Part shown: in pieces, positions 1 to 4,869 of the stretch
Layout: each line of letters opens with the position of its first letter
Position numbering within the stretch: the first letter of the stretch is position 1
From: Clostridiales bacterium
GTDB taxonomy: Bacteria; Bacillota; Clostridia; Christensenellales; Aristaeellaceae
Assembly: GCA_004555155.1 (NCBI GenBank)
Contig: SFJH01000057.1
Location: 1-6,310 of the forward strand
DNA: 6,310 bases
Reading direction: 5' to 3'
Program-made: the position numbers and the translations under genes
Notes under the pieces: generated by a model
What the model saw: the letters and a program-made list of their open reading frames with translations, nothing else
Databases searched by the model: none
What the model was told of the DNA's origin: nothing

Positions 1-283
1 GACTGTCAAAAAACCCCTGGAGAGCTCGAGAGGGCCGCAGCCCTCTCGAATTTCAATCGTACCCGGCGGCGTGTACGCCGGGGGCGGGGTGATTTTTGCT
101 CTGGGAAATTTCATTTCCCAGAGCAAAAATCACTTCATTGCAGTTTTCGCGCCCGGAAATCCAAAGGATTTTAGCGAAAACTGGAGAGGGTGGCAGTGGC
201 GGGGGAGCTTGCTTCCCCGTCCACCAGCTTGTCAAAATACTATTTTGACAAGCTGAAGGGCGCCTGCCCCTGCAGGGCTTCAG
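1..283. repeat. Palindrome island (seven consecutive inverted repeats)
   Basis: There is no credible gene here; the stretch is nearly filled with inverted repeats, read directly from the sequence. They are: 26-35/40-49 (10-bp arms, 4-nt loop); 62-68/76-82 (7 bp, or an alternative pairing 68-72/75-79); 89-109/113-133 (21-bp perfect arms, 3-nt loop); 141-150/174-183 enclosing 157-162/166-171; 201-208/211-218 (8 bp with one G-T pair); 225-239/241-255 (15-bp arms, 1-nt centre); and 253-258/278-283 enclosing 263-267/272-276. It lies immediately 3' of the minus-strand beta-lactamase-fold gene. On that strand it ends in a run of six T's (8-13), so it could be a long structured 3' region with several terminators. 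It could equally be a genome-wide palindromic repeat cluster. Short ORFs across it are artefacts of palindromy. Confidence 0.85.
253..283 (-). terminator. Stem-loop overlapping the stop codon of the beta-lactamase-fold gene
   Basis: Arms 253-258 and 278-283 pair and enclose a second stem, 263-267 with 272-276, on a CCCT loop. The stop codon (280-282) lies in the stem. No U-run follows directly on the minus strand, but the next hairpin (225-255) has A/T-rich arms with a TTTTG stretch, so the two together could stop or stabilise the transcript. The structure is seen; the terminator function is weakly supported. Confidence 0.35.
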
Positions 284-1689
284 ACGACCGGCCCCACTCT
301 CTCAAAAATCCGCGAGCCCCAGCGGACGCCCCACGCCTGTCCGTCGCGCAGCAGAAACTCCGCGCGCACGGCCAGATTCTCGCCGTCATAGCAGTTGAAC
401 AGCGCGTCGCCGCAGTATTCGGCCCGCAGCGCGTCCCCGTCCCGCTCCACCACAATGCCGCCGTCCCGGGCCCACACCTTCACGTGCACCGGCACGCCCT
501 CGTGGCCCACATACTCGCCCGCCAGCATCTCCGGCGCGTCGAAGGGCCAGTCCACCGGGTGCGACCAGCCGTGATCCGCCTCGGGCGCCAGCCCCAGCAC
601 GGCGTTGATCATCACCGCGCCCATGTCGGCCGTCTCCGTGTCGCCCAGGTTGGAAAGCGCCGCGAAGCCCCAGCCCTGCCCCAGGAGCAGGCCGCCATAG
701 GTGGACACGCCGTGCAGCCCGCCGCCGTGCTCGCAGATCACCGCGTCGCCGAATTTCCGCTTGTACAGCCCCAGGCAGTATTCGGGCCGCTGGCGCAGCG
801 GGAATTCCGCGCCCACCAGCCGCTCGACGGCGCGGCGGGGCAACACCTGCCGCCCCTCGTGCATTCCGTAATTGGCGATGCAGCGATAGTACGCCGCCAT
901 GTCCTTGGCCGTGGACTTCACCATGGCGCAGCCGCGGAACGGCGGAAGCACGCTCCAGTGATCGTCGCACGTCGTGCGCCCGTCCTCCTCCCGCTCGAAC
1001 AGCGATGTGATGTTGCCGCCCGACATCGCCCGCGCGCTGACGCAGTCGTCGTCCATCACGGTGCGCGTCATGCCCAGCGGCTCATAGATGCGGCGGCGCA
1101 CGAAGTCCTCCAGCTTCTCCCCGGACGCCGCGTCGAACACATAGCACAATACGGCGTAACCCTCATTAGAATAGCTCATGTACTCGCCCGGCATGCCCAG
1201 CGTGCGATAGGAACAGTTCGCGATGTAGTCCATCACCTGATCGATGGTGGCCATGTCGTTGGGCGCGCTCTTGCGCATGGCGCGCAGCCACTCGCCGTCG
1301 CGCTCCTTCGAGTTCATGGCAATGGACCACTCCAGCGGCTCCATGGGCGGAATGCCCGACGTGTGCATGCACAGATGCCGGATGGTCACCATGCTCTGCG
1401 GCACGCCCGGCACGCGGAACTGCGGCAGATACTTCGCCACCGGCTCCTCCAGGGACACCCGCCCCTCGCATTCCAGCAGGCAGAGCGCCAGCGCCGTCAT
1501 GCTCTTGCTCATGGACGCGATGCCGAACATGGTGTCCGCGTCCACTGGCTTTTCCCCGGCCGCGTCCCGATAGCCGAACCCCCGCGCGTAGAACTCGCCC
1601 TCCGGCCCCCGCATGCAGACCGCCGCGCCCGGCAGCTTCTTCTCCTCAAACAGCTTCTCCAGCCGTGCCTCCATCGCCCGAATATCCAT
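280..1689 (-). CDS. Serine hydrolase, beta-lactamase (class C / PBP4*-like) fold
   Basis: A 469-aa protein of the Beta-lactamase family (PF00144), which includes class C beta-lactamases, DD-peptidases and esterases. The active-site motifs are present in order: SxxK as Ser59-Met-Ser-Lys62 in an I-A-S-M-S-K context, the family's HTSGI signature at 109-113, YxN as Tyr173-Ser-Asn175, and a KTG-equivalent His321-Gly-Gly323. Residues from about 380 to the end form an extra beta-rich C-terminal domain often seen in this family. The ATG at 1689 was chosen because GGAGGGAG lies just upstream, the family homology begins there, and a canonical promoter precedes it; a longer in-frame extension to 1965 would run through that promoter and the neighbour's terminator. 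No signal peptide or membrane anchor is visible, so a cytoplasmic esterase/peptidase role is more likely than drug resistance. The substrate cannot be read from the sequence. It is transcribed as a single gene. Confidence 0.93.
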   Translation of the reverse strand: MDIRAMEARLEKLFEEKKLPGAAVCMRGPEGEFYARGFGYRDAAGEKPVDADTMFGIASMSKSMTALALCLLECEGRVSLEEPVAKYLPQFRVPGVPQSMVTIRHLCMHTSGIPPMEPLEWSIAMNSKERDGEWLRAMRKSAPNDMATIDQVMDYIANCSYRTLGMPGEYMSYSNEGYAVLCYVFDAASGEKLEDFVRRRIYEPLGMTRTVMDDDCVSARAMSGGNITSLFEREEDGRTTCDDHWSVLPPFRGCAMVKSTAKDMAAYYRCIANYGMHEGRQVLPRRAVERLVGAEFPLRQRPEYCLGLYKRKFGDAVICEHGGGLHGVSTYGGLLLGQGWGFAALSNLGDTETADMGAVMINAVLGLAPEADHGWSHPVDWPFDAPEMLAGEYVGHEGVPVHVKVWARDGGIVVERDGDALRAEYCGDALFNCYDGENLAVRAEFLLRDGQAWGVRWGSRIFERVGPVV

Positions 1690-1731
1690 GTGAATCCACT
1701 CCCTCCGTAAGATCGCGCATCTGTTTCCCTC

Positions 1732-1760
1732 ATTATAGCATCTCGCCCCGCGCCTGTCCA
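1732..1760 (-). promoter_or_regulatory. Sigma-A promoter of the beta-lactamase-fold gene
   Basis: On the minus strand, -35 TGGACA (1755-1760) and a perfect -10 TATAAT (1732-1737) are separated by exactly 17 bp. A TG two bases before the -10 makes it an extended -10. The predicted start is near 1725, giving a 5' leader of about 35 nt with the Shine-Dalgarno GGAGGGAG. This supports the start at 1689 and shows the gene is transcribed separately from the GNAT gene upstream. Confidence 0.85.
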
Positions 1761-1801
1761 CGGCCCCGACCGCATCCCCAAAATCCCCCGCAGTCCCGGC
1801 C

Positions 1802-1832
1802 AAAAATAAAAATGTGGCGGCGAACCGCCACA
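1802..1832 (-). terminator. Intrinsic terminator of the CD3324-GNAT operon (UUCG loop)
   Basis: An 8-bp perfect stem (1813-1820 with 1825-1832) closes a UUCG tetraloop on the minus strand and is followed at once by TTTTTATTTTT. It starts 11 nt after the GNAT stop codon. This is a textbook factor-independent terminator, so readthrough into the beta-lactamase-fold gene should be small. Confidence 0.93.
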
Positions 1833-1843
1833 CAAAACCGACC

Positions 1844-2692
1844 TCACGCGTGGGAAAGCACGGGCAGCCCCAGCCCCCTGCGCGCGATTTCCCGCGGCCC
1901 TTTGCCCATCGTGAACACGGGGATCTCCGCGCCGCCCAGCATATCGTGCGCCAGCTCCGCCGCATTCGTCGGCGAAAACCCGAATCGCACCACCGATCCG
2001 CCGCCCAGCGCCCGCGCCGCGTCCATGGCGTCCACGGGGTGCCCGGCGATGACCTGCTGAAGCATCAGCCCGCCCTCATCCCGCTCCGCCACGGCATAGG
2101 CGTCCAGCTCCGGCAGGAAGAACACGTTGTCTCCCCCGGCGTAGAACATCACCAGCCCCGGGTTGTCCACCCAAAGCCGCCCCTGCGGCGCGGCGGCGTA
2201 CACCGCATCCGAAAAGCGCCGCCATTCCGCCGCATCCCCGGGGGACACGGGCCGCGCATTCCACCGCCCCGCCACCGGCCCCGGCGCGCGGCAGCAGAAT
2301 TCAGCGCCCGGCTCGAAGCCAAAGCGCGGATAGAACTGCTGCACCGTGTTGTTGGGATACAGATACAGCCCGTCGCACCGGGGCAACCACCGTTCGATCA
2401 GCGCCTCCAGCAGCGCGCGGCTGTAGCCCCGCCCGCGGTAATCGGGGTGGGTCATCACCGTTCCGATCTGAATCAGCCGCAGCGGCTGGCCGTCCAGGAC
2501 GCAGTCCATGATGTTGGCGGATGCGTTGGCCACGATCCGCCCGTCCACCAGCGCCGAGCAGGGCTGGTAGCGCTCGCCCCAGTGTCCCGCCCGGTACCAT
2601 GCCTCAAAGTCGAAGCCGTACACCTGTCGCGTCAGCGCGTTGAGCTGACCACGCAGCCCGGCGTCCTCCCGATAATCCTCTACGATTCGCAT
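1844..2692 (-). CDS. Two-domain GNAT family N-acetyltransferase
   Basis: A 282-aa protein. Residues 1-140 form a GNAT domain: motif A is the strand IQIGTVMTHPDYRGRGYSR (75-93), where R86-G-R-G89-Y-S91 is the acetyl-CoA pyrophosphate loop (Ser stands where Gly/Ala is usual), and the C-terminal YPNNTVQQFYPRFGF (112-126) carries the conserved Tyr121 and beta-bulge region. Residues 142-275 look like a second, degenerate GNAT-like or accessory alpha/beta domain ending in PVLSHA, as in many Firmicute homologues. It would transfer acetyl from acetyl-CoA to an amine; the substrate (small molecule, antibiotic or protein N-terminus) is not readable. The start at 2692 has GGAGGA 7 nt upstream and lies inside the end of the CD3324-family gene (13-nt overlap), which suggests translational coupling. 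It is the last gene of a two-gene operon. Soluble, with no signal or membrane segment. Confidence 0.94.
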   Translation of the reverse strand: MRIVEDYREDAGLRGQLNALTRQVYGFDFEAWYRAGHWGERYQPCSALVDGRIVANASANIMDCVLDGQPLRLIQIGTVMTHPDYRGRGYSRALLEALIERWLPRCDGLYLYPNNTVQQFYPRFGFEPGAEFCCRAPGPVAGRWNARPVSPGDAAEWRRFSDAVYAAAPQGRLWVDNPGLVMFYAGGDNVFFLPELDAYAVAERDEGGLMLQQVIAGHPVDAMDAARALGGGSVVRFGFSPTNAAELAHDMLGGAEIPVFTMGKGPREIARRGLGLPVLSHA

Positions 2693-2967
2693 TCCCGCTC
2701 CTCCGCCCTGCGGCGCACGATGGCCTCGATGGTCTTTTCTGCCAGATAATATCGCTGCGCCAGCGCCCGGCAGGATGCGCCCTCGGCGTGCTCCCGGCGA
2801 ATGCGGCGATTCCGGTCGGCCACCTCCGCGCGGGTCTGGGTGTTGTCTCCCCAGCTCCGACGCGCTTCGTGCCGGCGCGGGATGTACAGATACTGTCCGT
2901 CCACGTACTTTTGGATTTCCTCAATCAATTCTGCCGGAAGAATGTCCGACGCATTGCAATAGCTCAT
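2680..2967 (-). CDS. CD3324-family small helix-turn-helix protein
   Basis: A 95-aa protein that I recognise as the clostridial CD3324 family. The N-terminal half is typical: MSYxNAxDILPxEL, then a YIP motif (28-30) and RRSWGDNTQTR (36-46). Residues about 63-87, GASCRALAQRYYLAEKTIEAIV, have the spacing of a helix-turn-helix (the ALAQ helix, a YYLAE turn, then a TIEAIVRRR recognition-type helix), followed by a charged tail. Family members are uncharacterised but are assumed to bind DNA. The ATG at 2967 was chosen over the upstream in-frame ATG at 3024 because it has a clear GGGAGGG about 5 nt upstream and matches the family N-terminus. It is the first gene of an operon with the GNAT gene, whose start codon lies within this gene. 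It might regulate its own operon; that is inference. Confidence 0.9.
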   Translation of the reverse strand: MSYCNASDILPAELIEEIQKYVDGQYLYIPRRHEARRSWGDNTQTRAEVADRNRRIRREHAEGASCRALAQRYYLAEKTIEAIVRRRAEERECES

Positions 2968-3020
2968 GTTGCCCTCCCGCATCGATACCGGAAAGCAAAG
3001 GCCATGCAGGATATGGATTT

Positions 3021-3038
3021 GCATAGCCCCTGCTATGC
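3021..3038 (-). promoter_or_regulatory. Leader stem-loop in the CD3324 5' UTR
   Basis: A perfect 7-bp stem (3021-3027 with 3032-3038) on a 4-nt loop (AGGG on the minus strand) lies in the ~124-nt leader between the promoter and the CD3324 start. There is no U-run after it, so it is not a terminator. It could influence ribosome access or be a protein/RNA binding site. The structure is visible; the function is unknown. Confidence 0.5.
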
Positions 3039-3062
3039 GATCTTAAGCTGAGTGCGGATCAT
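3033..3062 (-). CDS. Possible 9-aa leader peptide upstream of CD3324-GNAT
   Basis: Within the leader, an ATG at 3062 opens MIRTQLKIA and stops at TAG (3033-3035). It is preceded by GGGGAGGGA (3071-3079) at near-ideal spacing of 8 nt, better than many real starts. The stop codon lies in the 5' arm of the 3021-3038 hairpin, so translation would run into that structure, as in attenuation or coupling systems. A second ATG in another frame (3070) would give an 8-aa peptide but sits too close to the same ribosome site. It is too short to support by composition; chance is quite possible. Confidence 0.25.
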   Translation of the reverse strand: MIRTQLKIA

Positions 3063-3097
3063 GCGCCATATCCCTCCCCATTTGTGCAATCACAGCT

Positions 3098-3126
3098 ATT
3101 ATACGGCTTTTTTCATACCGGCTCAA
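3098..3126 (-). promoter_or_regulatory. Sigma-A promoter of the CD3324-GNAT operon
   Basis: On the minus strand, -35 TTGAGC (3121-3126) and a perfect -10 TATAAT (3098-3103) are 17 bp apart, and the spacer contains an A6 tract. The predicted start is near 3091. This leaves an unusually long leader of about 124 nt before the CD3324 start codon, holding a possible mini-ORF and a hairpin. Confidence 0.85.
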
Positions 3127-3169
3127 CCCCAAATTCATTTCTGAACCGTTTTTGCGGGATGGGCGCGAG

Positions 3170-3209
3170 AAAAGCGCCGGCCGCTGCGTCCTCCCGCAGC
3201 AACCGGCGC
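3170..3209 (-). terminator. Intrinsic terminator of the DUF4250 gene
   Basis: On the minus strand a 7-bp GC stem (3174-3180 with 3203-3209) carries a second 6-bp stem (3183-3188 with 3195-3200) on a 6-nt loop. It is followed by TTTTCTC. The structure begins about 10 nt after the DUF4250 stop codon. The U-run is short but the stem is very strong. Confidence 0.8.
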
Positions 3210-3218
3210 CATTCTCCC

Positions 3219-3404
3219 TCATCCGCGAACGAATGCGTTGCGCGCCTCATCGTAATGGTATCCCGCCTTCGCCATGACGTCGATCAGCTTCTGCCTGTCC
3301 TCGTCCATGTCGTCGCAGAGCGCATCCAGATTTCGGTAATAGTCCCTCAGCTTCATATTCAGTATGCTGAGCAGCATGTTGGGGTCCTTCGGCAATCCGG
3401 CCAT
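3219..3404 (-). CDS. DUF4250 domain-containing small protein
   Basis: A 61-aa protein recognised as the DUF4250 family by its conserved LPKDPNMLLSILNMKLRD (4-21), followed by LDALCDDMDEDRQKLIDVMAKAGYHYD (26-52). The family is short, soluble and common in Clostridia; its role is unknown. The length matches the usual ~55-65 aa, so it is intact. The start at 3404 is set by a near-perfect Shine-Dalgarno, AAAGGGAGGTGA, 4 nt before the ATG (7 nt from GGAGG). In-frame Met codons further upstream (3431, 3518) lie in or before the promoter and are rejected. Its own promoter and terminator make it a compact single-gene unit, with a leader of only about 19 nt. It sits downstream of the TAXI gene, but nothing shows a functional link. 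Confidence 0.92.
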   Translation of the reverse strand: MAGLPKDPNMLLSILNMKLRDYYRNLDALCDDMDEDRQKLIDVMAKAGYHYDEARNAFVRG

Positions 3405-3429
3405 GGAATCACCTCCCTTTGTCGATTCC

Positions 3430-3458
3430 ATTATACCACCTTCGCCCCTTCCTGAAAA
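3430..3458 (-). promoter_or_regulatory. Sigma-A promoter of the DUF4250 gene
   Basis: On the minus strand, -35 TTTTCA (3453-3458) and a perfect extended -10 TGGTATAAT (hexamer 3430-3435) are 17 bp apart. The predicted start near 3423 gives a leader that is little more than the ribosome binding site. Confidence 0.8.
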
Positions 3459-3469
3459 GGGACGCCGCT

Positions 3470-3516
3470 GCCCGGATGACCGCCTCGACCCGCGGGTCTG
3501 GAGCGGTCGCCCGGGC
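3470..3516 (-). terminator. Nested GC-rich stem-loop 3' of the TAXI gene
   Basis: Three stems stack coaxially between the TAXI stop codon and the DUF4250 promoter: 3470-3475 with 3511-3516, 3478-3483 with 3503-3508, and 3487-3491 with 3494-3498. On the minus strand the only T-run is TTTT at 3455-3458, about 12 nt beyond the stem, inside the DUF4250 -35 element. It therefore may be a weak terminator or a 3'-end stabilising structure for the TAXI mRNA. The structure is visible; the role is inferred. Confidence 0.55.
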
Positions 3517-3543
3517 ATGTGCCTCCGGACGGCTCAGCCTCGA

Positions 3544-4539
3544 TCATTTCTGTGGATAGCCCTGCTCCCAGTAGTATTGCGCCGCGCCCGCATGAACCTC
3601 CGCCCCGCAGAGCTCTGCCGTGCCCGCATACATCGGCACGAACCGCTCCAGCGCCGGAGAGAGCTTCGCCAGCTCGTCGGCGTGCTCGCACACCGCTCGG
3701 GCCAGCGCCTGCGCCAGCGCTGCGTCCATGTCCTGCCGCACCAGCACCACCTGCTGCGATCCCACCGCGGCGATGGGCTCCGTCTGCCCCGCGAACATGC
3801 CCGGCTCCACGTCGATCACGCCGAAGCCCATCTCCACCAGATGGTTCAGCGTCTCCTCCTTCAGCTGCGGGAACCGCATCGGGACGCCCTCGCACAGCCG
3901 GGTGGTGTTCTCCTGCCAGGCCGCGATGTGGTCGATGGTCAAGTCCGCCTCGCCCTTTTCGAACGCCTCGGCGATGCCCTGGCTGTCGGTGTGGATCACC
4001 TTTCCGCCCCAGGCCTCGATGTCCGCATAGCGCACGCCCAGCGCCTCCAGCAGCTTCCGCGCCGCCAGCTCGCCCAGCGTGCCCTCCTCCTTCACCGCCA
4101 GGCGCACCGGCAGCTGCTTCTCCACGATCTCCTCCAGCGTGAACACGCCGGATTTTTCGGCGAAGGCCTCCGTCATCATCACGTTCACGAAGTCATACCC
4201 CAGTCCGCCGCAAAGCGCGCGCACGCCCGTATCGCGGTGATCCTGAACATACCACAGCGCCGGGGCCGCGTTGGACATCACCAGATCGCATTCGCCCGCC
4301 TCCAGCATCGCAGGCGCGCCCACCGCACCCGGGGAAGTGGTCTGCAGCTCCACCGTGGAACCCTCCGGCAGCGCATCCTGCATGATGCCCGCCAGAGCGC
4401 TGGCATACGCATATGCGCCCGTGCCCTCCTGCATCGTGGCAAACACCAGGTGCACCGGCTCCGCGGGCTCCGCCAATGTCGGAGCGCCGCACAGCGCCAG
4501 CGCCAACACCAATGCCAACCAACCCATCATCCGTTTCAT
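3544..4539 (-). CDS. TAXI family TRAP transporter solute-binding protein
   Basis: A 331-aa exported protein of the TAXI (TRAP-associated extracytoplasmic immunogenic) family, the receptor component of some sodium-coupled tripartite transporters. Residues 1-23 are a signal peptide: MKR start, hydrophobic core WLALVLALALC, and a likely cleavage after TLA (21-23). Cys17 is not in a good lipobox (LALC), so lipoprotein anchoring is uncertain. The mature protein opens with the family's first strand and glycine segment, VHLVFATMQEGTGAYAYASALAGIM (29-53), then the TSPGAVGAPAMLEAGECDLVMSN region (68-90), and ends with the typical EVHAGAAQYYWEQGY. The start at 4539 has AGAGGAGG just upstream. Known family ligands include glutamate/other carboxylates; none can be assigned here. 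No TRAP permease is adjacent: downstream is DUF4250, upstream a divergent AraC regulator that is a plausible controller. Confidence 0.92.
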   Translation of the reverse strand: MKRMMGWLALVLALALCGAPTLAEPAEPVHLVFATMQEGTGAYAYASALAGIMQDALPEGSTVELQTTSPGAVGAPAMLEAGECDLVMSNAAPALWYVQDHRDTGVRALCGGLGYDFVNVMMTEAFAEKSGVFTLEEIVEKQLPVRLAVKEEGTLGELAARKLLEALGVRYADIEAWGGKVIHTDSQGIAEAFEKGEADLTIDHIAAWQENTTRLCEGVPMRFPQLKEETLNHLVEMGFGVIDVEPGMFAGQTEPIAAVGSQQVVLVRQDMDAALAQALARAVCEHADELAKLSPALERFVPMYAGTAELCGAEVHAGAAQYYWEQGYPQK

Positions 4540-4869
4540 TCTTCTTCCTCCTCTATTTGCACCGGATTCACTCCGACGACTTACCGCAGTTTCACAATTT
4601 GGCCGCACAAACCACACCTGCCGCCATTTGTTTATTTATTTCTTTGCTTAATTCTTTTGTTTTGTATTTGCAAAAAAAGAATGCAGCGGTTTCTCGCTCG
4701 ATTTTATGGGGATATTTCCTGTAATTTCGCTGTTTATCGCGAGTATCACTTGTTTTTCTCTTTCTTTCATGATAAAATCATACCGCAAATCGGCACAGTG
4801 GGCAATATGAAACCCGCCAGATTATTGTATTATATCGCCAAAGTGTAGCAAAAGGGAGAGAATATCGAT
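4540..4869. promoter_or_regulatory. AT-rich divergent intergenic region between TAXI and araC-type genes
   Basis: This 330-nt gap has no gene. The part from about 4615 to 4850 is strikingly A/T-rich compared with the flanking GC-rich coding DNA, with T-rich and A-rich runs. It should hold the promoters of both divergent genes. A convincing plus-strand promoter is listed separately; for the TAXI gene I see no good -10/-35 pair on the minus strand, which would fit an activator-dependent promoter. A short palindrome ATGAT-AAA-ATCAT lies at 4769-4781. Confidence 0.6.
4750..4778 (+). promoter_or_regulatory. Probable promoter of the AraC-type regulator gene
   Basis: On the plus strand, -35 TTGTTT (4750-4755) and -10 TAAAAT (4773-4778) are 17 bp apart. 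The predicted start near 4785 gives a leader of about 85 nt. The -10 is overlapped by the palindrome ATGAT-AAA-ATCAT (4769-4781), which could be an operator. A second, weaker candidate -10 TATTAT at 4828-4833 lacks a good -35. Confidence 0.55.

Noticed and set aside
53..256. Two ~60-aa ORFs in the left-end repeats
   Set aside because: They overlap on opposite strands with near-identical peptide segments because the DNA is palindromic; neither has a ribosome site.
1..283. CRISPR array
   Set aside because: The repeats are inverted pairs of different sequence, not a regularly spaced direct repeat, and no cas genes are present.
190..1710. 506-aa open frame on the plus strand
   Set aside because: It is antisense to the beta-lactamase-fold gene, has an Arg/His/Ala-rich composition typical of GC-rich shadow frames, and starts inside the palindrome island with no ribosome site.
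1690..1965. N-terminal extension of the beta-lactamase-fold protein
   Set aside because: The extension would cross a near-consensus promoter, the upstream operon's terminator and the end of the GNAT gene, and lacks a ribosome site.
1814..2749. 311-aa open frame on the plus strand
   Set aside because: Antisense shadow of the GNAT gene, beginning inside the operon's terminator hairpin.
3431..3895. 154-aa minus-strand frame overlapping TAXI
   Set aside because: Gly/Ala/Arg-rich alternative frame inside a well-supported gene, with no ribosome site.
3364..4848. 494-aa open frame on the plus strand
   Set aside because: It is antisense to the TAXI and DUF4250 genes, is low-complexity Arg/His/Leu-rich, and runs through the AT-rich intergenic gap with no family resemblance.
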